Assembly (NCBI RefSeq): GCF_039543225.1
Contig: NZ_BAABJI010000001.1
Span: 1,267,193 to 1,331,192, forward strand
DNA length: 64,000 nt
From: Mucilaginibacter defluvii
GTDB lineage: Bacteria; Bacteroidota; Bacteroidia; Sphingobacteriales; Sphingobacteriaceae
Direction of reading: 5' to 3'
This document shows positions 9,041 through 16,690 of the stretch, piece after piece. Position 1 is the first letter of the stretch; each line of letters starts with the position of its first letter. The position numbers and the translations under genes are program-made. The notes beneath the pieces are model-generated. The model searched no databases. It saw only the letters and a program-made list of their open reading frames with translations, and was not told the origin of the DNA.

Positions 9041-9907
9041 ATGAAAACTGTTAAGGATGTGTTCAATAATTTCAGGCTAAGGCTCGCAGCGGTGTATGAT
9101 GCGCAAGAAACAGAGGCGCTTACCCTCGCCGCCGTTGCCGAAGTAACACAACTGGGCCGGGCAGGTATCAAGGCATTTCCGGAGCGTGAACTAAATAACG
9201 AACAGGCTGCAAGACTTAACGAAATAGCCATCCAACTGCAAAGCGGCAAACCTTTACAGTACATTTTAGGTAAGGCCGAATTTTATGAGTTAACATTTAA
9301 TGTAAACCCATCGGTGCTTATTCCTCGGCCCGAAACGGAGGAATTGGTGGAGTGGGTCATTCAGTCGGTGGTTAGTGGTGAGAGGTCAGTGGTTAGTAGC
9401 GAAATAAGTATATTAGATATTGGTACCGGGAGCGGTTGTATCGCTATAAGTTTAAAGAAGAATCTGGCAACTGCTGTAGTATCGGCCATGGATATTTCGG
9501 CTGATGCCTTGCAAACGGCAAGGGGTAATGCAAAGCTTAATAGGGCAGAGGTGAATTTTATGGAGGCGGATATACTTTCGGCAAAGCCGGATGCTGCGAA
9601 GTATGATGTCATAGTATCTAACCCGCCGTATGTTACCTCGCATGATAAGCGGCAGATGCATACCAACGTTACCGATTTTGAACCGCATACCGCGCTTTTT
9701 GTACCCGATGAAGATCCGCTGTTATTTTACAAAGCCATCGCCGATTATGCTTTATTGAGTTTAAAAAAGCCGGGTATGCTTTTCTTCGAGATCAACGAAA
9801 GTTATGGTGCCGAAACGGTGGCGATGTTAATGGAAAAAGGCTATAAAGATATTCAGCTGAAGAAGGACATGAGTGGCCGCGATCGTATGGTAAAGGCTTT
9901 ATTGTAA
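9041..9907 (+). CDS. prmC: Peptide chain release factor N5-glutamine methyltransferase PrmC
   Basis: Methylates the Gln of the GGQ motif in release factors RF1/RF2. The helical N-terminal domain is followed by a Rossmann methyltransferase with motif I DIGTGSG (residues 126-132) and the substrate-binding NPPY (194-197), diagnostic for this family. The start chosen is ATG at 9041 (MKTVKDVFNN). The frame is open further upstream, but that part overlaps ribD antisense and holds no family sequence. A near-match -7 box (TTACTTTG, 9029-9036) sits just upstream, implying a very short leader. A tandem SVVS repeat near residue 110 is a small insertion. Confidence 0.94.
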   Translation: MKTVKDVFNNFRLRLAAVYDAQETEALTLAAVAEVTQLGRAGIKAFPERELNNEQAARLNEIAIQLQSGKPLQYILGKAEFYELTFNVNPSVLIPRPETEELVEWVIQSVVSGERSVVSSEISILDIGTGSGCIAISLKKNLATAVVSAMDISADALQTARGNAKLNRAEVNFMEADILSAKPDAAKYDVIVSNPPYVTSHDKRQMHTNVTDFEPHTALFVPDEDPLLFYKAIADYALLSLKKPGMLFFEINESYGAETVAMLMEKGYKDIQLKKDMSGRDRMVKALL

Positions 9908-9954
9908 TATTCCTGGCAGCTCTTAACAAAATTATTAATTACTAAAAATATTAG

Positions 9955-9962
9955 TAATTTTG
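9955..9962 (+). promoter_or_regulatory. -7 promoter element for the radical-SAM pair
   Basis: TAATTTTG is an exact TAnnTTTG match, 6 bp before the ATG at 9969, implying a nearly leaderless transcript. A matching -33 box is not clear. Confidence 0.45.
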
Positions 9963-9968
9963 TTTGGG

Positions 9969-11228
9969 ATGAATTTAGAGCGGATAACGGAAAAACTTAA
10001 TATACTGGCTGATGCAGCCAAGTATGATGTATCATGCGCATCAAGCGGTAGTAAGCGCAAAAACGAGAACAAGGGTTTAGGCAATGCCAGTAACGGCATT
10101 TGTCACTCCTATACAGAGGACGGGCGTTGTGTATCGTTATTAAAAATATTGCTGACCAATCATTGTATTTTTGATTGTGCCTATTGTGTATCGCGCAAAA
10201 GCAATGATATTAAACGTGCGGCCTTCACCGTTCAAGAGGTGGTCGACCTCACTATTAATTTTTACCGCCGTAATTATATCGAAGGTTTATTCCTGAGTTC
10301 TGGTATTTTTAAGGATGCCGATACCACCATGGAGCGCCTGGTACAGGTGGCTAAAAAGCTGCGTACCGAACATAAATTCAATGGTTATATCCATCTTAAA
10401 TCCATCCCCGGTGCCAGTGATGAACTGATGCGCGAGGCTGGCCTGTACGCCGACAGGCTCAGTGTAAACCTGGAGATGCCTACCGAAGAAGGGTTGAAAC
10501 TTTTGGCCCCGGATAAGGACAGGAAGGATATGATCCAGCCGATGGGTTTTCTCCGTAACGAGATCATCCATCGGGCAGAAGAGAAAAAGCTGTTTAAAAA
10601 AGCGCCGATGTTCGCTCCGGCAGGACAAAGCACCCAGGTTATAGTTGGCGCCACAGCTATCGAGGATGACCGGGCCATTCTCTACTCAGCTAATCACTTT
10701 TATAAAACCTTTAAACTAAAGCGGGTATATTATTCAGGCTATGTACCCGTACTGGCCGACAACCGCTTGCCTGCCTTAAACACTGCCGTACCAATGGTGC
10801 GCGAAAATCGTTTGTATCAGGCCGATTGGCTGATGCGCTTTTACGGCTTTAAAGTAAACGAGATCGTAAATAATGATCAAAGGCATCTTGATCTGGATAT
10901 CGACCCTAAATTAAGCTGGGCCCTGCGCAATATGCACGTGTTCCCGGTGGATATTAACAAGGCTGATCTGCAAATGATATTACGGGTACCGGGCATTGGC
11001 ATGTTATCGGCACAAAAAATTGTAAGTACCCGCAAATTCAATAAACTTAACTGGGAGCACATCAAAAAACTGGGTGTGGCGGTAAATCGTGCGCAATACT
11101 TCATTACCTGCAATAGTAATTCGTTTGAACGGCGCGACCTTACCGGTACACGCATTAAACAGTTTATACTGGCCGAATCGCAAAGTAAATACCTCAAAAA
11201 TAAACCCGACCAATTAAGCCTTTTTTAA
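9969..11228 (+). CDS. Putative DNA modification/repair radical-SAM protein (TIGR03916-type)
   Basis: A 419-residue radical-SAM protein. The cluster motif CIFDCAYC gives Cys66, Cys70 and Cys73. The conserved start region AAKYDVSCASSGS is typical of the TIGR03916 family, which is usually encoded beside a TIGR03915 protein and sometimes a uracil-DNA-glycosylase-like domain. A helix-hairpin-helix segment (LRVPGIGMLSAQKIV) near residue 340 suggests nucleic-acid binding. The start is ATG at 9969; the open frame begins at a TTG three codons earlier. The next gene starts 1 bp after the stop, so the two are cotranscribed. The reaction is unknown. Confidence 0.9.
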   Translation: MNLERITEKLNILADAAKYDVSCASSGSKRKNENKGLGNASNGICHSYTEDGRCVSLLKILLTNHCIFDCAYCVSRKSNDIKRAAFTVQEVVDLTINFYRRNYIEGLFLSSGIFKDADTTMERLVQVAKKLRTEHKFNGYIHLKSIPGASDELMREAGLYADRLSVNLEMPTEEGLKLLAPDKDRKDMIQPMGFLRNEIIHRAEEKKLFKKAPMFAPAGQSTQVIVGATAIEDDRAILYSANHFYKTFKLKRVYYSGYVPVLADNRLPALNTAVPMVRENRLYQADWLMRFYGFKVNEIVNNDQRHLDLDIDPKLSWALRNMHVFPVDINKADLQMILRVPGIGMLSAQKIVSTRKFNKLNWEHIKKLGVAVNRAQYFITCNSNSFERRDLTGTRIKQFILAESQSKYLKNKPDQLSLF

Positions 11229-11229
11229 C

Positions 11230-11991
11230 ATGACAACCACTTTAGTTTACGATGGTACGTTTGAAGGATTGCTTACTGCGGTGTTTGAAGTATATGAGCA
11301 TAAATTACAGTTCGTAAAACTGGTAAAAGGCGAATTGCACAACACGGCATTGTTTGATAGTTTGATGCAAATAATTACCGATGAATCGCGATACGGGCGG
11401 GTATTAAAGGGTTTGCAAAAAAAACTATCGGCCAGCGGGATGCAGCGTTTGTATGTAGCGCATCTATCGGGCATTGATGATGCCGACGCAGCGGTTTTAG
11501 GTTATATACGCTATGTGTTTGACGCGGAGCAAAACATAGAGGAAGATTACGGCAACCGCTATGTAATGCGCGTATCAGAACTTGTAAAAATGATGCGCCG
11601 CGAAAAGCACCGTATGGAAGCCTTTGTACGTTTCCAAAAATTGCAGGATGGCTTGTTCTATTCCGTTATCGAACCTGACTTTAACGTGCTGCCCATGCTG
11701 ATCCGCCATTTTAAAAACCGTTATGCCGATCAAAAGTGGATGATCTACGATCTGAAAAGAAAATATGGCATCTATTACGATCTGCACCAGGTAGAATATA
11801 TGGAGATGGATTTTACTGAAGGGCAGGGGGCAGGCAACGTCATCAATTCATTTACTGATGATGAGGATGGCTATCAGCATTTATGGAAAAATTATTTTAA
11901 AAGCGTAAATATTGCATCCCGCAAAAATACCAAGCTGCACATCAGGCACATCCCTAAACGGTATTGGAAACATTTAACTGAAAAGATTTAA
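11230..11991 (+). CDS. TIGR03915-type putative DNA-repair partner protein
   Basis: A 253-residue protein beginning MTTTLVYDGTFEGLLTAVF, the typical start of the TIGR03915/DUF4130 family. It is almost always encoded directly after the radical-SAM protein found here. The C-terminal part (DFNVLPMLIRHFKNRYADQKWMIYD and KRYWKHLTE) matches the family pattern of a compact alpha/beta domain. No membrane segment or signal peptide is seen. Its function is inferred only from its fixed pairing with the radical-SAM enzyme, and from fusions of such pairs to uracil-DNA-glycosylase-like domains in some bacteria. Confidence 0.88.
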   Translation: MTTTLVYDGTFEGLLTAVFEVYEHKLQFVKLVKGELHNTALFDSLMQIITDESRYGRVLKGLQKKLSASGMQRLYVAHLSGIDDADAAVLGYIRYVFDAEQNIEEDYGNRYVMRVSELVKMMRREKHRMEAFVRFQKLQDGLFYSVIEPDFNVLPMLIRHFKNRYADQKWMIYDLKRKYGIYYDLHQVEYMEMDFTEGQGAGNVINSFTDDEDGYQHLWKNYFKSVNIASRKNTKLHIRHIPKRYWKHLTEKI

Positions 11992-12026
11992 AGATGACAG
12001 CGTAAACGGATTTTTTCCATAATTAA

Positions 12027-12055
12027 CTTGTAGTCAAAAAATTACACTATCTTTG
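12027..12055 (+). promoter_or_regulatory. Promoter of the lipoprotein pair
   Basis: TATCTTTG at 12048-12055 is an exact -7 match. CTTG at 12027-12030 is a plausible -33 box with a slightly short 17-nt spacer. It lies 22 bp before the first lipoprotein ATG. Confidence 0.5.
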
Positions 12056-12077
12056 CTTCAGTTAATACTTAAGCCTG

Positions 12078-12947
12078 ATGAAACATAGCCTGCTGCTCTG
12101 TGCAGCGTTAATCCTGCTTTTTTGCTCGTGTAGTAAAGAAAAGCGCATTACTCCCGGTGATGGAGGAAAAAAATATCCTGTAAAATTTGATGTGTCCGGG
12201 TTTACCCAGATCTATGAGCCGCAGGGCGGAGCAACCGGAAAGGTTAGAACCGAAGATGTTGATTCGTTACCGGTAACTACGCTGGCTTATGTTGTTTTTA
12301 AGGATAACCAAATCGTATCTATCAAAACCTCAAAAAAGGGAGATGTGGGATTCGGGACTTTTACCGACGAATTGAGCCCCGGTAGTTACCAAATAGCGCT
12401 TGGTGGCGGTTCGCCTGCAGTTGTTTATATACAAAATAACACTTACCAATCTGATTTTGGGGCCGCTTTATTATATGGAGACGATCTGTTTTTTAAGAAA
12501 GTGCCACTTACTGTAACCAATACTGCCGTTACACAAGCAATAGAGTTGAAGCGTATTTCATCTCAACTTGTAGTAAACATTAATGATGCTATTCCGGCTA
12601 ATGTATCATCAATACGTGTAAGTTTAAAAGATACTACTGGTTACATTATGACAAAACAACAGTATTTTAGCTATAACGAGCGTACTGTTACTAAACAAAT
12701 TTCCGCGGCCGATGCAGGCAAGATCAATTACCGGATTGTTGTCAATAACTCGCATAATGTTACGCCATTTACAATAACCGTGTCTTATGTCCAAAGTGGC
12801 AAAACGGTATCTAAAGTTATTTCTAATGTAGTATGTAAAACTAATATGCGTACTATTTTGTCAGGCAATTTATTTGGTTCAAGTAGTACCGATTTTGATA
12901 TGAAAATTGACCGTGATTGGAATGCACCTGTTTACATAGACTTTTAA
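12078..12947 (+). CDS. Lipoprotein of unknown function, member 1 of a tandem pair
   Basis: A 289-residue exported lipoprotein. Signal peptide MKHSLLLCAALILLFCSC ends in a lipobox, with Cys18 or the Cys two residues earlier as acceptor, followed by SKEKR. The mature protein is beta-rich with no enzyme motif. It shares an opening block (VKFDVSGFTQIYEPQG) and later blocks (NDAIPANVSSIRVSL, KTNMRTILSGNLF) with the next gene, so the two are paralogues. The architecture of two beta domains is reminiscent of FimB/Mfa2-type fimbrial anchors, but this is only a resemblance. It lies 13 bp upstream of member 2. Confidence 0.85.
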   Translation: MKHSLLLCAALILLFCSCSKEKRITPGDGGKKYPVKFDVSGFTQIYEPQGGATGKVRTEDVDSLPVTTLAYVVFKDNQIVSIKTSKKGDVGFGTFTDELSPGSYQIALGGGSPAVVYIQNNTYQSDFGAALLYGDDLFFKKVPLTVTNTAVTQAIELKRISSQLVVNINDAIPANVSSIRVSLKDTTGYIMTKQQYFSYNERTVTKQISAADAGKINYRIVVNNSHNVTPFTITVSYVQSGKTVSKVISNVVCKTNMRTILSGNLFGSSSTDFDMKIDRDWNAPVYIDF

Positions 12948-12960
12948 ACCTGCCTTAACC

Positions 12961-13896
12961 ATGAAAAAACATATATTAATAATTGTAGTGCTTGTAAGTA
13001 CGGTACTACAAGCCTGTAAAAAAGACAAGCAACCTAATGTTAAAACGGATGATATAAAGCATACCGTAACCTTTAATATAAGCGGCTTTGAACAAGTTAT
13101 AGAGCCAACTGGGTTTGCAAAGGATAAAAAAAGGGTACTGGCCGATACATCATTGCGTGGCCAATACTTAGTTTGCCTGTATTATAAGGCTGATGGTACT
13201 TTTATCTCCGAAGAAACAAGGAGTTATGATTATGATGATCCTGACAATGAAAATTATGGTGTATTTAAAAAGGATTTACCGGCTGGAGATTATACAGCAA
13301 TATTTTTTGCTTACAATGAATTTGATGAATACCGTATAGAAGATGGATATATTTATTATGATGAACATTCAAATGAAGATTATCCTGACCCTTTGAGCAA
13401 TATCTATTCTAAAAGAATCAACTTTTCAATAACCTCTCAAACAGGAGATATTGCCCAATCAGTAATTATGCAACGTTATTTTGGCACTTTGGCTGTTCAA
13501 ATTACAGATGCTTTACCGGCCAACGTTACCTCAATTGAAACCCAAGTTAATGATTGGTATGGGATGAATATTTTTGAGGATACTAATGTTTTGAACAGGG
13601 GTTATACGATTGTGAAATTTAATAAGGTACTTACCGGGCAGGCAGGAGTAATTAATTATTTGGTTAACACTGATTCGAAGATATTAAGTACCGGTGGCCC
13701 GGTTCAGGTAACTATAATCGCTTATAATAATTCAAGTGTAATTACCAAGAAGGTATTGCCAAATGTTAATTTTTACAAAAACACTAAAACCATATTGCGT
13801 GGTAAACTATTTGAAAGCAATCAAACCGGCAATAACGCAGGCTTTAGCACCAGCTTTGAAACTTTTTTGCCTGATAGTATTACAGCAGAATTTTAA
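12961..13896 (+). CDS. Lipoprotein of unknown function, member 2 of a tandem pair
   Basis: A 311-residue lipoprotein. The signal peptide ends with the lipobox VLQAC (Cys19) followed by KKDKQ. It is related to member 1 through VTFNISGFEQVIEPTG, TDALPANVTSIETQV and KNTKTILRGKLF. It has an extra acidic, Tyr- and Asp-rich stretch near residues 80-140. Two paralogues in one operon could form a surface complex or bind related ligands; nothing in the sequence decides this. A strong bidirectional hairpin follows. Confidence 0.85.
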   Translation: MKKHILIIVVLVSTVLQACKKDKQPNVKTDDIKHTVTFNISGFEQVIEPTGFAKDKKRVLADTSLRGQYLVCLYYKADGTFISEETRSYDYDDPDNENYGVFKKDLPAGDYTAIFFAYNEFDEYRIEDGYIYYDEHSNEDYPDPLSNIYSKRINFSITSQTGDIAQSVIMQRYFGTLAVQITDALPANVTSIETQVNDWYGMNIFEDTNVLNRGYTIVKFNKVLTGQAGVINYLVNTDSKILSTGGPVQVTIIAYNNSSVITKKVLPNVNFYKNTKTILRGKLFESNQTGNNAGFSTSFETFLPDSITAEF

Positions 13897-13910
13897 CTGA
13901 TCTAACCCAT

Positions 13911-13951
13911 AAACAAGAGAAGCGATAGGATAACTATCGCTTCTCTTGTTT
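13911..13951. terminator. Bidirectional hairpin terminator
   Basis: A perfect 18-bp stem (13911-13928 with 13934-13951) and a 5-nt loop GATAA, placed between the convergent lipoprotein gene and dnaB. A/T runs on both flanks allow it to act on both strands. Confidence 0.88.
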
Positions 13952-13969
13952 ATAAATATATTTTCCGGT

Positions 13970-15532
13970 TTAAAAAGGTGCTTCGTCATCCATATCATCC
14001 ATGCGTGACGGGCGGATGATGAAATTACTTGCATTCGGGTTGTCAAAACCTTGCGACGGGGTAAGGCCGGCAAAGGCGTTGTTAGCGCCCATACCAAAGT
14101 CGTTATCATCCTCCAGGTTGGTAAACTTAACGTACTTGCCCACAAATTTAAGGCGCACGCGGCCGGTTTCGCCGTTACGGTGCTTAGCGATGATTACCTC
14201 GCCTACACCTTGCGTTGGGTTGTTGTCTTCATCCACGTCCAGGCCGTAGTACTCCGGACGGTAAAGGAAGAGTACCATATCCGCGTCCTGCTCAATTGAA
14301 CCGGACTCACGCAAGTCAGATAGCATTGGTCTTTTTGACCCGCCCGGACGGCTCTCAACCGCACGGCTCAATTGCGAAAGTGCGATTACCGGTACATTCA
14401 GTTCTTTAGCTACTGATTTAAGCGCCCTTGATATACTACCAATCTCCTGCTCACGGTTACCGCCCTTACCATCGTTTTTACCGTGCATCAGCTGCAGGTA
14501 GTCGATGATGATCAGCTGGATATCGTGCTGGGCTTTTAACCGGCGGCATTTAGCCCTGAATTCGAATATGTTAAGTGCGGGTGTATCGTCAATAATAATG
14601 GTAGCTTGTTCAAGCTTGCGTACCTTGCTGTGTATCTGCTCCCATTCCCAGGGCTCCAGGTTACCTTTACGTATTTTTTCCTGCTCAATTTGGGCCTCGC
14701 CGGATATCAAACGGTTAACCAACTGAACCGACGACATCTCCAATGAAAAAACCACTACAGGTTTATCAAAATCAACTGCCGCGTTACGCGCGCAGCTTAA
14801 CACGAATGCCGTTTTACCCATTGCCGGGCGTGCCGCTATAATAACCAAATCTGATTTTTGCCAGCCCGAGGTCATGCGATCAAGATCTGTAAAGCCTGAT
14901 GCCACACCGGTAAGGCCATCGGTTTTATCTTTCAGGGCTTCAATGTCGCGCAGGGCCTCATGCATCAGGTCGTCCATTTTACGCGAGTCGCGGCGAAGGT
15001 TATTTTGCGCTATATCAAACAGGTTCTTTTCAGCTTTATCTAACAGGTCAAGCACGTCCGTCGTGTCCTCGTAAGCGCTATTAATTACATCTGTAGATAT
15101 ACGGATCAGTTCACGTTGTATGTACTTCTGAATAATAATACGGGCGTGGTACTCAATATTGGCTGCCGAAGCAACACGGTTGGTAAGCTCGGTAATGTAA
15201 TATGCGCCGCCAATCATCTCCAGCTCGCCTTGGGCGCGTAAATGGGCGGTAACGGTCAGGATATCAACCGGCGATGTTTTCTCAAACAAAATGCGTATCG
15301 CCTGGAAAATTTTCTGGTGAGCGTCCTTATAAAAAACTTCCGGTTTTAAAATATCAATAACAGATGACAATGCATCCTTTTCAAGCATCAGCGCACCCAA
15401 TACGGCCTCCTCAAGGTCAAGCGCCTGCGGCGGCAGTTTGCCCAATCCGCTGTAAGCGTTTCCGGCAGAAAACCGGCTTCTTCTTTCGTTAGTACTCGGC
15501 TTGTTAAATTGGTTTTCGTTATCGGGGATCAT
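13970..15532 (-). CDS. dnaB: Replicative DNA helicase DnaB
   Basis: The hexameric 5'-3' helicase of the replication fork. The N-terminal DnaB_N domain (about residues 33-135) is followed by a linker and the RecA-like motor. Walker A is ARPAMGKT (234-241) and Walker B is the LIIIDYLQLM segment. Further conserved segments are ALSQLSRAVE, SDLRESGSIEQDADMVLFLYR and KHRNGETG. The length of 520 residues is normal. The C-terminal tail (NAFAGLTPSQGFDNPNAS and beyond) is a variable, probably disordered extension. No intein or frameshift is seen. Confidence 0.97.
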   Translation of the reverse strand: MIPDNENQFNKPSTNERRSRFSAGNAYSGLGKLPPQALDLEEAVLGALMLEKDALSSVIDILKPEVFYKDAHQKIFQAIRILFEKTSPVDILTVTAHLRAQGELEMIGGAYYITELTNRVASAANIEYHARIIIQKYIQRELIRISTDVINSAYEDTTDVLDLLDKAEKNLFDIAQNNLRRDSRKMDDLMHEALRDIEALKDKTDGLTGVASGFTDLDRMTSGWQKSDLVIIAARPAMGKTAFVLSCARNAAVDFDKPVVVFSLEMSSVQLVNRLISGEAQIEQEKIRKGNLEPWEWEQIHSKVRKLEQATIIIDDTPALNIFEFRAKCRRLKAQHDIQLIIIDYLQLMHGKNDGKGGNREQEIGSISRALKSVAKELNVPVIALSQLSRAVESRPGGSKRPMLSDLRESGSIEQDADMVLFLYRPEYYGLDVDEDNNPTQGVGEVIIAKHRNGETGRVRLKFVGKYVKFTNLEDDNDFGMGANNAFAGLTPSQGFDNPNASNFIIRPSRMDDMDDEAPF

Positions 15533-15538
15533 AGTCTA

Positions 15539-15546
15539 CAAAAATA
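15539..15546 (-). promoter_or_regulatory. -7 promoter element for dnaB
   Basis: TATTTTTG on the minus strand, an exact TAnnTTTG match, ends 6 bp before the dnaB ATG. Confidence 0.45.
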
Positions 15547-15625
15547 TACAAATATTCTTCGGATTAGCTAACATTATGCTCAAACCACCAAAACTCAACG
15601 TTGAAAAATAATGGTTTAGCAAGGT

Positions 15626-15717
15626 GTTATAACTAACACGTTATGTTAATAACGTGTTGAATACCTACTTATGTTGCTGATAGTTAGTTGTGTTGATAAC
15701 TATTTAGGCTTGTTAAC
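15626..15717. repeat. Cluster of GTTA/TAAC palindromes between dnaB and rlmB
   Basis: Four related short palindromes lie in 92 bp: GTTATAAC (15626-15633), GTTAATAAC (15645-15653), GTTGATAAC (15692-15700) and GTTAAC (15712-15717). The second sits in the loop and arm of a longer dyad, AACACGTTAT at 15635-15644 with ATAACGTGTT at 15649-15658. There is no T tract, so a terminator is unlikely; a protein-binding region is possible. Confidence 0.4.
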
Positions 15718-15779
15718 TAGTTGGGCGTGTACTCAAAAGCCCATTCGGTTCATTAAGTGCATAATCAAATTAATATAGC

Positions 15780-15787
15780 TATTTTTG
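15780..15787 (+). promoter_or_regulatory. -7 promoter element for rlmB
   Basis: TATTTTTG, an exact TAnnTTTG match, ends 17 bp before the rlmB ATG. Confidence 0.45.
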
Positions 15788-15804
15788 ACCTTTAAATTTT
15801 TACT

Positions 15805-16566
15805 ATGTCGTTCAATTCAAAACCTGTTAGAGAGAGTAACCAGATGGTGTTTGGCATACGTGCCGTAATTGAGGCCATACGAGCAGGTAAGGAAATTGAA
15901 TCAATATATATTCAGCGCGGAATAAGCGGCGGATTGATGAGCGAACTAAAAACGCTGCTTACTGAATACCAGCTTACCGCCCAGCAGGTGCCGGTTGAAA
16001 AGCTTAACCGCCTTACCCCGAAAAATCATCAGGGCGCCGTCGCCTTTATATCACCGATTGTTTATCAGAAGATAGAAGACATTATACCCGAGATATTTGA
16101 AAGGGGAGAGGTGCCGCTGATACTGGTGCTTGACAGCATTACCGACGTGCGTAACATGGGCGCTATTGCCCGTACTGCCGAATGTGCAGGGGTGCACGCC
16201 ATTGTGGTGCCCGCCAAAGGTTCGGCGCAGATAAACCCTGATGCTATTAAGACGTCTGCAGGGGCATTGTATAAAATACCGGTTTGCCGCCATGCTAATC
16301 TTTTGCAAACCGTAAGATTTATCCAGGAATCGGGCCTGCAGCTGGTTTGTTGCACCGAAAAAACTAACGACTATCTATACAAACCCGATTACACGGCCCC
16401 AACGGCTATTATCATGGGTTCTGAAGAAGACGGCATCCGTAACGAGATCATCCGCATATCAGACCATCTAGCCAAAATACCCATGTTCGGCGAAATAGAA
16501 TCACTTAACGTAAGTGTGTCCGCAGGTATAATTATTTATGAGGCGGTGAGGCAACGAAATGCTTAG
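15805..16566 (+). CDS. rlmB: 23S rRNA 2'-O-methyltransferase RlmB (TrmH/SpoU family)
   Basis: A 253-residue SPOUT methyltransferase. The N-terminal substrate-binding domain (about residues 12-85, including NQMVFGIRAVIEAI) is followed by the knotted catalytic domain. SPOUT motifs visible are LDSITDVRNMGAIARTAEC (motif 1), IIMGSEEDGI (motif 2) and IPMFGEIESLNVSVSAGI (motif 3). The family methylates a guanosine 2'-OH of 23S rRNA, G2251 in E. coli. TrmH-like relatives acting on tRNA are hard to exclude by sequence, but the N-terminal domain favours RlmB. The stop codon lies inside a repeated palindromic element. Confidence 0.92.
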   Translation: MSFNSKPVRESNQMVFGIRAVIEAIRAGKEIESIYIQRGISGGLMSELKTLLTEYQLTAQQVPVEKLNRLTPKNHQGAVAFISPIVYQKIEDIIPEIFERGEVPLILVLDSITDVRNMGAIARTAECAGVHAIVVPAKGSAQINPDAIKTSAGALYKIPVCRHANLLQTVRFIQESGLQLVCCTEKTNDYLYKPDYTAPTAIIMGSEEDGIRNEIIRISDHLAKIPMFGEIESLNVSVSAGIIIYEAVRQRNA

Positions 16567-16690
16567 TCCCCTAACCCCCTAAAGAGGAAAATTGTATTTG
16601 CATCGAACTAAAAAAGCAAAGGCTGATTGAACTGTCAATCGGCCTTTGCTTTTTTACTAACTTCCCTTTTAGGGGTTGGGGGCACTAAAT
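16564..16690. repeat. REP-like palindromic element spanning two gene ends
   Basis: An imperfect inverted repeat: CCCCTAACCCCCTAAAG at the left (16569 onwards) and TTTTAGGGGTTGGGGGCAC at the right (16667-16685), enclosing a central hairpin. The left arm contains the rlmB stop and the right arm contains the stop of the convergent gene. A related sequence recurs at 45393-45420, within the mobile element. Confidence 0.6.
16610..16655. terminator. Bidirectional hairpin terminator inside the REP-like element
   Basis: A 21-bp stem with one mismatch (16610-16630 with 16635-16655), loop ACTG, and A6/T6 ends on both sides. It separates convergent genes. Confidence 0.85.
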
